From Symbiodinium natans (lineage: Eukaryota; Sar; Dinophyceae; Suessiales; Symbiodiniaceae), in the NCBI GenBank assembly GCA_905221605.1, contig CAJNDS010000802.1, forward strand, positions 370,001-434,000: 64,000 nucleotides of DNA, written 5' to 3'. Shown here piece by piece: positions 48,085 to 58,218 of this stretch. The position numbers and the translations under genes are program-made. The notes beneath the pieces were generated by a model, which saw only the letters and a list, made by a program, of their open reading frames with translations, was not told the origin of the DNA and ran no database searches. Every line of letters starts with the position of its first letter. The stretch's first letter is position 1.

Positions 48085-49268
48085 TTTAAATGCGTGTGCC
48101 TTCAGATTTTGACCTCGCTTTCGTCGGTCTCCTTTCAAGACGACGCGATTAAAACACATATCGACCTGATTTGCGACGTCGCGACCTTGGCGCCTGAAAT
48201 CTCTGTCTGAAAACAAACTGACCCGTCCGAAATCCAACCTTGCGCATCCGAAAATCAGCCTTGCGCAAACACAAGACATAACGGAACGCGGGCCCCTGTC
48301 CAGTGCATGCCGATTCTGGACACATCCATCCGAGCTTCCCTTGCGTTGGTAATGTCTTGAAGAAGCATCCCCCCAACCCCTGTATGTTCAAGCCACGCAT
48401 GCTTTCTTTGACGTGGTCCCCCTCCCCCCCGGTTTTCGCCATGCAGCCGCATTCAGTGAGTCCCATCCCGCAGCACAGCTGCTCTTGTGGTACTGTCACG
48501 TGACAGTGTCTGGCCAGCCACATCGATTAATTGACTGATGCCATTGTTATAAGATCTGCGAGGTCAGAACTCAGATGTAGCCGGATCTCCGAGGTTTGCA
48601 GAAGATGAAAAAAAAAGATGCAAGGTTAAAAAGAACAGGCTGTACGAAAAAGAGGGGCTTCCCCACAATCGCTTGTTTCCCAACCGAGGTGAAGCGAAAC
48701 GCCACTTGCTTGCAAGCCGGCAAGCCTGCATTCGAGAGGAGACGTTGCTCAGTTGCTCAGCAGTCAGCCGAGGATGCGCTATTGGGGCGGAGTGCTCTTG
48801 TTAAGGTGACGCGTGCCACAAAGTGGCACGTCGAGGCCGAGCTCCAGTAGTTTTGCAGGCCAGGTATCCAGCATGTTATGGAAGCTAAGGCCTTGCCAGT
48901 CCCAGTGGCATTAGGAGGACGATTCTCGCACACACGAAGACCGTGTACAGCAGCGCAGTGCGCAGTCGACGGTTGCAGGGCGAGAAAGGTAAGCCCGGTA
49001 AACGCCTCCCTCAGCTCCGAGCTCAGAGCTGAGCTCAGGAGTTGCCGGCGTGAGCGCATGTGAGCGCTCAATTTCGTCGAAAAGAACGCGGACAGGATCT
49101 GTTGTCAATTTGGTGTGCTTCAAGGCTTACTGGTAGCCGAATTGCACTCCACAGCCGCCATAGCCTGCCCCCCCTACTGTGCAATGCTGCACCACGCTCT
49201 CCGGTGGGCGGCACGCTGCCGCATGCTACAAATGCCTTGTTTCTTGGCACTTGATCGCCTTTCACCAG
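48085..49268. other. stretch between the methylthiotransferase and the next candidate exon
   Basis: There are weak + frames SAEDALLGRSALVKVTRATK (about 48,766-48,825) and VNASLSSELRAELRSCRR (about 48,999-49,055). The second overlaps a small palindrome CTCAGCTC...GAGCTGAG near 49,009-49,035. Nothing can be assigned. A G-run at about 47,935-47,945 and a C-run near 48,421 are plain homopolymers. Confidence 0.25.
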
Positions 49269-49394
49269 GCTGTGGTTGAGGCATCTCAGCTGGACGTCAG
49301 CGCAACCGACCTCGCCACACTGAGACAGGCATACCCCGAGCATGCGCGCTGCGATTGGCATACCGCAAGCATCGGCGAGCTCAGCAAATCCTAA
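49269..49394 (+). CDS. candidate terminal exon, unrecognised
   Basis: After a CACCAG|G acceptor a frame of 41 codons reads AVVEASQLDVSATDLATLRQ, then AYPEHARCDWHTASIGELSK and S before TAA. The clean AG|G acceptor, the lack of repeats and the helical composition favour a real last exon of a small gene between the methylthiotransferase and the kinesin. No family is recognised. A second frame begins immediately after (ATG 49,395). Confidence 0.4.
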   Translation, partial: AVVEASQLDVSATDLATLRQAYPEHARCDWHTASIGELSKS

Positions 49395-49628
49395 ATGTCC
49401 GAGACAGTATCGGAGTTTGTGGTTTCATGCGCAAGGAGCATTGGGTGCATTGGGCTCATTACTCTGCTCCGCAACGCAGGTGAGGACGAAGTTGCTGAAT
49501 GCCTTGGCGTCGGCGCAGGAGGCAAACTAGCTGCGATTGGCAGTTGTAAGACGCAGATTCGACAGATTGCTAGTGGCCTCGTTTGTGCTACTTCTGGTGT
49601 CGTCTACTCGCTTGAACCTCGTTGCTAG
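49395..49628 (+). CDS. hypothetical reading frame, unrecognised
   Basis: 77 codons starting MSETVSEFVVSCARSIGCIG and continuing LITLLRNAGEDEVAECLG and KLAAIGSCKTQIRQIASGLV. The composition is protein-like and hydrophobic-alternating. It starts at the base after the preceding TAA, so the two cannot be one exon. A GT donor within NAGEDE (GCAGGTGAGG, 49,479-49,488) is possible. Low certainty. Confidence 0.3.
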   Translation: MSETVSEFVVSCARSIGCIGLITLLRNAGEDEVAECLGVGAGGKLAAIGSCKTQIRQIASGLVCATSGVVYSLEPRC

Positions 49629-50427
49629 TACGTCCTAGCAGGAGGCAAACACTTCAACTTCTGAGTTGCAAGTGCATCAGAGAACTGTTCGGGCACTTTT
49701 TTACTGTCTGCCTCTCAGTCTCTAGCTGAGCTTCTTTTTGCTATCTCTCTCTCTCTCTCCCTCTCTGTGTCTGAGTCACCGTCTCTCACAATTCTCTGTT
49801 GTGCTCGGCCTGGTGTAATCTGTACAAAAGAGAGGCTGTCCAACAGCGAAAGCCAGCCGAAGATCGACTACGCTGGTCTGTCAATGTGCTCCAATATATG
49901 GTCAGTTTAAAAAAAATTGGTCCAGATTCTGGGTTCCTGTTTCTGATGGTCCATAAGATGGGGCAGAAGGAGGGACTTCAAGTGCGAGAACCAAAATTTC
50001 TACCATCACCGCGACGGCCACACGTCCCCTGTTAACCTGCTACCATCGCCATCCTTGACCAATTGGCCAACCCTGCAATGCCAGCATCTTCAGCAAAGGC
50101 AGACACAAACACGAAAAAAACTACTACCGGAAATTGACTTCACGCGATTTCAGCAAGCCACGCGATTCAGGAAAATGGCTTTACACGATTCAGGAAACCA
50201 GATTCAGGAATCTGCCCGATTGAGCAAACCAGGGGGCCGGAGGGGGTGTGGGATGTGGGGGGATGACAATGTTCATGTCAAGGATGCCTTGAGAAAACTT
50301 TACGATTCCGGAATCCACGGTTTTCCAGTTTCCCGAGTCATTTTTTTTCGACTTTCCGCGTTTTCAGTTTCCGAATCCGCTGCTGACGCAATGTTGCTCT
50401 ATGTTGCTCTGCCAGATGTGTCTGAAG

Positions 50428-53400
50428 GTCGACCTGCCTCGAGTGGAGCGCAGCGTGGCAGAGCAACAGCGAAGACGCTTGCACAATGCTCTGCAGGCCT
50501 GGGTTTGGACGTTTGAGCAGTTGCGGGTTTCAGACCCGCTCACACAAACTGGTAGTTCTTTTTTGAGGACATGAAGGGCCAGCTCCGAGTTTCCTGCCGG
50601 ATACGCCCACTCAGCCGCCCTCGCGCGCTTGCAGCCTCTCGCAGCCTCTCACAACCTGCTTGAATCTTGACATGTCAGGTGACCAAGAGAAAACCCAGAA
50701 AGGTGAGACAGGCGAGTTAGCGCTGCGTCCTTTGGACGGCTCACGGGTGGAGCTAAGCCTGCGAGAGGGGCCTGCGCAAGTGCAGGGGCCCTGGTTGTCA
50801 CATGTTGCGACCCTTGTGTTTGGAAGACCTTTGCTCAGCAGCACCGCACGCGCTGTTGCAGGTTCGAATTTGACAGCGTGTTCCGTCCAGATGTCCCGCA
50901 GCAGGTGGTTGAGGCAAGGCGAAGTGTGCACATAAAAGTGTCCTCAAACATTCAAACACAAGCATATCCCCGAAACGGTACCAGCAGCATCCAGCAGCTT
51001 TCTCTACAAACGGTGCATTCTGAAATGTAGGTCCCGTTGACAGTATTTGCCACTGATAGTGAGGAATGTGGAACAGTGAACACTGACTGTGGCACCCCCT
51101 ACCCGCTTGAGGAAATCTTCGAAGACTGTCGTGATCTGGCGCAGTCTGCGGTGGATGGCCACAATGCCATAGCCGCAGATGCATTTTTGGCGTGTGTCGG
51201 GCAGCTTGCGGCATAAGGACCATTGTGTACCAGAGCCGCTTTTTCAGGTCACCGTCATGACCTATGGTCAGACGGGAGCTGGAAAAACCTACACGCTGTG
51301 CTAGTCTCAGATGCGAAGTGCAAGCGCGTGCCATGCCCATACATGCCCTTACAGGTTCGGAAGCAAAGATCAGGAGGGACTGGTCCAGTACATGATCCGA
51401 GCCTTCTCTCAATTTGGTGAGCCAGCCACTCGCGCGTCACTATGGTTGGCATCACGCGTGTGAGCAAGCAAGATGTCATCAGCACATTGCCGAGGAGAAG
51501 TCTTCGCACGCCTTGCAGATCAGGCAGAGGACGATGAGGCAAGTAGCGAAGAGTGTTGTGTTTGTCGGGTTTGGCTGGGTGCATTGGGCCGCAGTTTAGG
51601 GGTTCATGGCGCCACGCAGCGTCTGAGCTGAAACAGCTCATGAGGAGTGCACTGCCACTGTTACGGGTTCTGCTTTGGAGTGCTGACCTCAGCTTTCAGG
51701 AGCCTTGCAGTAGCCGTAAGAGATACTTTGCAGTGGGCTCGGAGAGGGAACAGCGGCGAATGCTCAGTTTGTTGAAGTTGCAGAGGACAAGGAGTACTGG
51801 AATACAGCTGTCGGCAGCATGAGGGGGAGCGTCAAGGAAATTCAATGATTCAAAGACTGGTGTGGGCACAGTTAATGTGGGCCTTAAAGGCACACATGTG
51901 GTGGATTTTTTGAGTGCCTATGTGACAAAAGCAAGACTTGCTCGCAAGTGGGGTAGAGGCAAATAATAAATGCTGAAGCTGTGAGGCTGTACAACAATCA
52001 CTTCATTGACTTGCTCCGCCCCGTCGACCGCACAGGCCCAGTCTCTTTGTGTGATCAGCACCTGCCTCTTTACAGAAGAAGGTTTGGCCAGCTATGCGGG
52101 AGCAAAAAAAGCAGAAGAAGAGCAAGATGCCGATGTTTATAGTTGGGTGTTTTGGGGCTTGGGGCTGTTTTGTCTTCAGCAGCCTGTTCATTCTTGAGGC
52201 CGGCAGGCCCCCGGAGTGAAGGTCTGCACGGGGGCCCAGGCTTTTTTGGAGCTTCTGCGTGTCTAGCACGGTTTTTTTCTGAACCCTAAACCCTACATCG
52301 TGCTCTGTGAGACCGCAGTTGGCTACAGAGCTTGGAAGATCCGAGAGCACCCCAAAACCTTCGGAGCATGGCCATGCGACGTCCCGGGCTCTGCGTCCTC
52401 GCTGTGGTGGCTTGCCTGTGGTGCTTGCCTGCACCTGAACCAACCTTTGTGGGTCACACGCCGGGCACCATGCTCCGTGGATCCGGGGCCTTCACAGGAA
52501 TCATGGACCCTGCGACGGAGTCGGCTGTGATCCTCAAGGCTTTGCCTGAGCCCCGCCCCAACGATGCCATGTTGCCCGTGGAGCTGAACCGCACGTCGCT
52601 CTACTGGGGCCTGCTGCTGATCTGCATCCTCTCGGTTCTGTTCTCGAGCTATTTCTTCAACTGAGCTCTGTAGAATTGTACACTGATTGTACATAGTCTC
52701 TGCAAGTCCTAGCAAGTCCCAGTTGGCAGCTTTCGCCACTCGACGTGTGTTTTTCTTCAGAGACGCGTGTGACACTCGAGCCGTCGCAGATTGAAGGCTT
52801 GCTCAGCATAGGCCATGGCCAAACGAGACCTCAGCAGACGCAATGGCCAAATGAGACTGCAATGATGCTTGTTTTTGCTGCAGTTGTTGTAGCCTGACGT
52901 TGCTCTCCTCCATCATTGACTCGCCACCATTATGTCCGGTGGCCAAGGTGTTGATGCGCAAGGGTGTGTAGAAGTGGATGGGCTGGCAAGGAGCCTGGTG
53001 CAGAGCATCGCAAGCTCTGAGTAATGATCAGAATTGCTTCTATTCTATGGTTCACCTCATATCTGAGGAACAAGAAGTGGCACAGACTCCAGTTGATTTA
53101 TTGGAGATCCTAGAGAAGGGTCTGGCCCAGTCTCGAGCCCAGCGTGTTGGTTGAGTTGTTGCCATGGCATGAGACCCTAAACCCTAGACAAAGGACCAGG
53201 GAGTTTATCATGTTCATTCCTCAGGCGCGTTGTGGCCGAACACGCCCTCAACGCAGATAGCTCTCGCACCATCCTTGGCATGCTTGACATCATGGAAATG
53301 CAGGTTCTTCCATGGTTTTCCAATGACGTCTTGTACGCAAGAATAGACCGGTAGAATGAAGCCATGTGCTGCTTTGCCTGCCGCTCAGCTGCGTGCCATC

Positions 53401-54389
53401 GCGAGGTTCGCATATGGTCTTCACAGTCAGGATCCAAACAGAAGGCCAATCAGCTTGGAAGCGCGGTCGAGTGGCAGCACGGACTCGTGATTTTGACAGC
53501 TGCGACTGCGCCAGGCAGCTCTAAGAAAACAACGCGGAAGCTCACGTTCTGCGACCTCGGCGGATGTGAGAGGCAAGCTTTCGCTGGAAGCATTTGCCGG
53601 GAGCTGTTTGCTGCTGTAAGAGTTGTGCTCAGGATCAAAAGGTCTCAAGTGGCTGGGGACTTGCAGAAGGAGGCTCCGCCATCTCGAGAGTCTCGAGGCC
53701 TAAGGACACTCATTGCTTGCTCCGGTGCCAGGCCATCGAGATCAACAAGTCGCTTAGTGCGCTCAGCAGTGTCATTGAGGCAACATGGTCGAATGAACTG
53801 ATTCCTTCTGGAAGGGGCTGGCAGAGCTTGCTGCTAGGCAGTTGCTGGTCGCCGACGGCATATTCCGTACAGGTTTGCTGCACCAACTGCTCGACAGTTT
53901 TTTTGGATCATATGGCACTGACCGCATCTGTATGGCGGGTACTGGCAAGGGACCACAAGCTGACGCGGTTGCTGCGTGATGCAGTGGGTGGCAGCGCAAA
54001 GGTCCTGATGTACGTCAGGAACTCAGGCAGACGCAGGTGGCGCTCTCGCTCTCCCGCTCTCCTCTGTCGCTCTTTGCTTCTCTTCTTTTCTCTCACTCTC
54101 AATCTCATCACTCCCACTCCGACTTGCACTCTAATGCTCACTCTCACCCTCACCCTCTCTCGCCCGCTCTCACGCTGCCCTCTCTCTCTTCCTGATTGGT
54201 GAGGTCTGCTGCTCCCCTGCCAGATCCAACATCGAGGAAACAGCAGCAGCGCTGAAGCTGGCCTCGAGGGCGGCGAAGGCAAGTTGTGGATTTCTAGCCT
54301 TCATTTTCAGTTGAAGTAGATGGTTCTGAAGCACTTCCATGCAGGTGGTGAATCAGCAGAAGCAGGTGGAAGCTTCCTCCAGCATGTGA
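50428..54389 (+). CDS. kinesin-14-like motor protein (C-terminal motor)
   Basis: This encodes a microtubule motor ATPase. Exons: 50,428-50,496 neck coil [20 protein letters not shown]; from 50,556 [19 protein letters not shown]; about 50,690-50,766 [20 protein letters not shown]; 50,862-50,904 [14 protein letters not shown]; 51,112-51,165 [18 protein letters not shown]; 51,248-51,297 [17 protein letters not shown] (P-loop); 51,355-51,414 [20 protein letters not shown]; from 51,986 [12 protein letters not shown]; 53,068-53,141 [17 protein letters not shown]; 53,225-53,265 plus 53,406-53,444, which rebuild switch I NADSSRSH and [10 protein letters not shown]; 53,515-53,572 [12 protein letters not shown] (switch II); 53,642-53,672 VAGDLQKE; from 53,732 [19 protein letters not shown]; from 53,950 [19 protein letters not shown]; to 54,278 [18 protein letters not shown]; and 54,345-54,389 [14 protein letters not shown] (TGA). 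A neck coil just before EDMKGQLRV and little after the motor fit kinesin-14 (KCBP-like). The region before LYNNHF and the strand between LRP and EQEVAQ are missing, and upstream tail exons were not found. Confidence 0.9.
52094..52219 (+). CDS. small reading frame with one membrane-spanning segment
   Basis: 41 codons: a basic start [15 protein letters not shown], a hydrophobic stretch [19 protein letters not shown] and EAGRPPE before TGA. The basic-then-hydrophobic layout is that of a tail-anchored or single-pass micropeptide. It lies within the same kinesin intron as psbL, 150 bp upstream of it. There is no homology I can name and chance is quite possible. Confidence 0.2.
   Translation: MREQKKQKKSKMPMFIVGCFGAWGCFVFSSLFILEAGRPPE
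52284..52295. repeat. telomere-like CCCTAAACCCTA motif upstream of psbL
   Basis: One and a half to two units of the plant-type telomeric repeat CCCTAAA lie 73 bp 5' of the psbL start codon. The same 12-mer recurs at 53,175-53,186, 510 bp 3' of the psbL stop. Confidence 0.7.
52368..52664 (+). CDS. psbL: nuclear-encoded photosystem II protein L (PsbL) precursor
   Basis: A 98-residue frame without introns. The C-terminus is unmistakable Psb[16 protein letters not shown] followed by a hydrophobic helix ending LFSSYFFN, the family signature being [13 protein letters not shown]...YFFN. PsbL is a one-helix thylakoid subunit at the photosystem II monomer interface, needed for the acceptor side and dimer stability. 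Mature PsbL is about 38 residues, so about 60 residues are a targeting extension: a signal-peptide-like start [20 protein letters not shown], then a Ser/Thr/Ala region ([16 protein letters not shown]) without a second strong helix. A signal peptide plus transit peptide is what import into a three-membrane peridinin plastid requires. The ATG at 52,368 is chosen because the signal follows at once; an in-frame ATG at 52,332 would add 12 polar residues. It lies between two exons of the kinesin gene on the same strand. The absence of introns, unlike its neighbours, hints at insertion through an mRNA copy, but no spliced-leader relic was found upstream. Confidence 0.93.
   Translation: MAMRRPGLCVLAVVACLWCLPAPEPTFVGHTPGTMLRGSGAFTGIMDPATESAVILKALPEPRPNDAMLPVELNRTSLYWGLLLICILSVLFSSYFFN
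53175..53186. repeat. telomere-like CCCTAAACCCTA motif downstream of psbL
   Basis: An identical 12-mer to that at 52,284-52,295. It sits in the kinesin intron between the exons ending at 53,141 and starting at 53,225. Too short to call an interstitial telomere with confidence. Confidence 0.6.
54035..54190. repeat. CTCTCG/CACTCTC pyrimidine repeat in a kinesin intron
   Basis: About 150 bp of CTCTCGCTCTCCC and CACTCTCA(C/A)-type units lie between the exon encoding DHKLTRLL and the one encoding SNIEETAA. It expands an intron that is otherwise short. A small exon carrying the usual ISP loop of kinesins may be hidden near it. Confidence 0.85.
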
Positions 54390-54793
54390 AGACAGGCTTG
54401 AGGAGCCAACGGCGACAGTGTGACGGAAGAAGCTGCTTGACCTGTCGTCAGCGGCAAAAAATTGCTGGAGAGCTTACCCACAACCTTGGATGAAAACGAT
54501 TCGAACTGTTGCCGTTGCCGAGCTTTTGATTTCCCAATCCATTCTGAACACAAGATGTTGGAATTGTGCTGTTAGAGCAAGCGTTGAATTCGATTAGAGC
54601 CACGTGCTCGGAGATGGTGCCCGTCTCGGCGACTTGTCAAGTATAATGGGTAGCCAGAAAGGTAGCTTTGTGCGCGGCCTTTATGGGAGTTTATGGCTCT
54701 TTGTGACACCAAGCTCGCGCATCAGGTCGCCATGTTTCAGAAACCAGTCCAAGTGGCAACATTGTTACTGCATATCCGCAGCTGAGGACAGTG

Positions 54794-56020
54794 TTAAAGA
54801 GGCGCCCAGCTATAAGCCACCAAACTGGAGTCTGGAAGTTCACGCTTCTCGCTGCAATCATAGAGGCGAGGCCTTAATTCAACATACCGAAAAACCTTGC
54901 AGTATCCTTCTCGTAAGGTGTGAATCTGACAGGGTTCATCTGCTGCCATTTTGGGGGCAATGACAAGGTGAGAACAACCAGGTTCTTCGAGAATGTCTGT
55001 AGCTGAAGGGCCACAGCGCAGTGCAGCTACAGAGCTCATATGCTTCGCTTCCACATGATGGAGTGAAGGCAGTGCGTGCATAGCATGGAAGTCTTGCTTT
55101 CGGAACTGGGATGAACTGGAGAGTAGGCATCCGACCTCAGTTACTGGAATGGAGTCGGGAAGGCATTGAGTGAGGGTAACAAATTGCCTACTTCCATTGC
55201 AATCAGTTTTTCGAAGGTGCGCGCCACGAGCAGGGCAACAGCCCAGGCATCAGCTAACTGACCGTCAATGCAGCTTTCTGCAAAAAAGAGAAGCAGGGCC
55301 TGACGATCCAGGGGAGCCCACTTTTGCAACTTTGCGAGTCGTTTGAAAGTGCAGAGCTTGCGCTGCATCGTATCCTCGCATGACACGAGCCCCAGCAGCC
55401 AAGTTTCGAACAGCTTCTCAGGCCTGAGCTGGACAGCTGCCGTTGTAAATCCTGGACTCGTCCTCCATCCTCTGCCGCGGGACTGCCGCCGACAGCCGAT
55501 AGCCTGCCGGATCCATAGCCTGACACTTCAAAACCTTGCGAGCTTCAGGATGAGAGGCCAAACCATTGGGACCTGCTTGGCACCCAGACCTCTGTTGTGG
55601 AGCATACAGAGGTGCACGAAGTAGCTGGGTCATGTGCCATGTCGATTGAGATGTGTATGCAGGCGCTCGCAGTACCTTGACTGGGCCGAGAATTGGCGCC
55701 TTTCTTGGGAAAAGCCAAGCTTTGTCGAAGTGTGTCATGGCGTGGTGTCACATGGTGTCACCAAGCAGCTCAAAGGCTTTCGACGTCGGATGTTTGGAGC
55801 CATCCTGCCCAGCTCCAGAAAGTCTTCGCTGAGTACCTGAGCGGGGAGACATCTTCAACAGCAAAATAGCATCAACATAGCAAAATTCAACGAGAGCCAA
55901 AAGTGCTTCCACACGGGAAGGCGCAGACATGTCTTCCCGCAACAGTTTGCCATGCGGGGCCGCTCGAACAAGAGTCGAGAAGACGGCAATCACTGATGCA
56001 ACCACTAGGCTCGGTCGATG
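54794..56020 (-). CDS. candidate gene on the - strand, unrecognised helical protein
   Basis: Reading right to left, three - strand segments look coding: AAPHGKLLREDMSAPSRVEA followed by LLALVEFCYVDAILLLK (about 55,850-55,975); FKRLAKLQKWAPLDRQALLL, FFAESCIDGQLADAWAVALL, and VARTFEKLIAMEVGNLLP to a TAA (55,141-55,350); and SSVAALRCGPSATDILEEPG continuing CSHLVIAPKMAADE (54,900-55,045). The short leucine-rich helical repeats recall the helical arrays of FASTK/RAP or similar organelle RNA-binding proteins, but this is only an impression. If real it is the one gene opposed to the otherwise + oriented cluster. Junctions were not resolved. Confidence 0.3.
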
Positions 56021-56255
56021 CTGCTTGGTAGTTATGATGGTTCCTGTTCTTATTATGACCGTTTCATGTTGTAGGATTCCATTTCTGATATTTCTGCAGT
56101 TGCAGCCCTGCACATGCCCGGATACTGCAGCAGCATCTTGTTCTTACATCTGTACTTGGTGGGAAATTAGCCAGTTGCTGTTCAGGCCGCAAGCTCAGCG
56201 AGCATGGGCGGGCAAGTGGGGAAGCATTCGTGTCGAGCTTGATGACAATGAGGCC

Positions 56256-57763
56256 ATGGCGGAAGGGGACAAGCTTAAGCTGAAGTCCTCCCAGGGTGAG
56301 ATCTTTGAAGTGGATCCGGAGGCACCTTAGAGCTGCTAGGGCACACTTTTTCAAGCTTCAACCCACTGCTTGGGCCGATGCTTGCGCCTTAGAGTATCAG
56401 GTGGCGACGATGTCCACCCTGATTAAGAACATGGTGGAGGCGTTGCTGTGCTGCTGTGCTAGAGGATCAGATGCAGCAATGTCCATGCCGTGCCTCAGAG
56501 CTGCCACGGGTGGGGGCATGGAACATGGATGTCAAGATGGAAGATGATAGGAAGCTAGCAGACACGCCTGCAGAGACACCTCGGGCCCCCCCTTCCCCCC
56601 CGATGGGCAGGACAGTGGGACGGATGAAGAGATTCCACTGCCGAACGTGAAAACAGCCATACTGAGCAAGGCGCACGGAGGGCGGTTCCATGCTGTTGTT
56701 TCGTCTGTCTCTGTTTGTGGTTAGTTCGTGCATGTTTTCGGGCACGGGTCCTATTGAAAAATTGAGGTGTGGTGCCTACGACAGTAGGCTAGTGGTAGAC
56801 ACTTTCTGCGGCATCCAAAGTGGGATTCCCTGCATTCAAGACTAATTGTGACCCGCAGCCCCGGCTCCCCCCCACCCCGCCAGAGAATCAACTTACACTT
56901 GGAGCTGGGGAAGGAGGGGGTTCATGGCAAGTTGGGGGCTTGCCGGCATAAGTAATATGACCCATACCACCCAGAATCATCCATGTGAGGAGCTTCCCGC
57001 CTTTGATTTTATATCATCCGTTTCTTGCGTTTCCGAAAGAAGCCGTTTCCGATTTTGCCTTTTTGCGTTTCCCCATCTTTCGTTGACCCTTCAAATCCGG
57101 AACTTGGCGACGCGGCCGTCGAGAAACGAGCCGCTGCCATGCTCGCCGGTTGTCGACCAGGTCATCGACTACTGCAAGTACCACAAGGACAACCCGCCCG
57201 AGGAGATCCAGAAGCCGCTGAAGAGCACCAACCTGGTGGAGTGCGGCGTGTCGGAGTGGGACAGCGAGTACGTAAACATCGAGCAGGAGGCACTGCCTGT
57301 GGTGCAATGTCGCCTCATGTTGCCTCGTGCTGGCGACAGCCATGTCGGAGACATTTAGCCATTTAGCAGCTCGCCGTATTCACGCCCAGGTCCTCTTTGA
57401 GTTGATCCTCGCGGCCAATTACCTGGACATCAAGAGCCTGCTGGACCTGACCTGCGCGAAGGTTGCCTCCATGATCAAGGGCAAGAACACCGAAGAGATT
57501 CGCATCATGCCTTGCACGGTTTGGCTTGAGGTCGGTGGCTGTTTGTGCAGATTAGTGGGCGAGGGACCTGGGGCAAGCTCAAGGCAAGCAGTTCAACATC
57601 GTGAACGACTTCACCCCTGAGGAGGAGGCGCAGGCAAGCAGGAGAGACTTTAGAGTCTGAGACAGTGCGCATGTCGGTTGTTCGCAGTGCTGTGCTTGCT
57701 GTGCTCTTGCTTCCTGGCATTTCTCAGGTGAGGGAAGAGAACCGCTGGTGTGAGGATGCGTGA
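56256..57763 (+). CDS. SKP1: SKP1, SCF ubiquitin ligase adaptor (copy 1)
   Basis: SKP1 links cullin-1 to F-box proteins in SCF E3 ubiquitin ligases. Seven exons: 56,256-56,321; 56,401-56,439; 56,611-56,670; 57,161-57,289; 57,390-57,501; 57,584-57,633; 57,728-57,763. Together they encode 163 residues with no frame breaks, the length of animal SKP1. Readable parts in order: [50 protein letters not shown] (POZ-like N-terminal domain), [35 protein letters not shown] and [18 protein letters not shown] (F-box-binding helices), [16 protein letters not shown] and the C-terminal [14 protein letters not shown] 56,256 starts the conserved N-terminus. All six introns begin GC and end AG before a G. Intron 3 (490 bp) is the longest; the others are 80-171 bp. 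At exon 5 the donor is GCATCA, one variant of the GCAGCT in the other copies; the split codon C|GC still gives Arg. Confidence 0.97.
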
Positions 57764-58218
57764 GCTTCCAGCAATTCGCAGCGTTTGCAACATCGTGAAT
57801 GACCGGGCAACATACACTGCTCAGGGGGGGGGCAAATCAGCTGTTTACCACCGTGTGCAGCCTTGGTGCCAAGAAACTATTTTGGACGACCGCAACAGGC
57901 GGCCGAAAAGCCGCTTCGCAAGTCTTGCGCTGGCCAGAGGGTCACCCGTGGGCCACAGGTGTACAGACATTGGCCGTGTGCAAAACAAGTTCCCTGGAAG
58001 GCAGCATGTTGCAATGAGCGAGGGAGCGATTTGTCCAATTTGTGATGGTTCCTCCGAGTTCTTCCTCCCACAGTGGCTCCCAGCCAGTAGCTCAGTAGCT
58101 CAGCCCGCCTACAAAGTGGCGCACCAGGCGGGTCATTCCGAGAACTTCCGTTTGTCACCGGTACTGGTAGGGCCGGGTAGGCTTGCAATTCGGACTATGG
58201 AGGGTAACTGAGGGTAAG
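57764..58218. other. spacer between SKP1 copy 1 and the next gene
   Basis: All three + frames are open over most of 57,800-58,060. One reads QLFTTVCSLGAKKLFWTTAT continuing GGRKAASQVLRWPEGHPWAT, which could be a 5' exon of the following gene, but the choice of frame is arbitrary. Confidence 0.25.

Noticed and set aside
52296-52367. Spliced-leader relic upstream of psbL
   Set aside because: The segment CAGTTGGCTACAGAGC has only a vague likeness to the dinoflagellate leader (CCATTTTGGCTCAAG). The match is too poor to claim.
57290-57389. Reading exon 4 of SKP1 copy 1 through intron 4 as coding
   Set aside because: The frame stays open into intron 4 (to GDI and stop), but copy 2 and copy 3 share the GC donor and the conserved helix [12 protein letters not shown] restarts only after the CAG|G acceptor.
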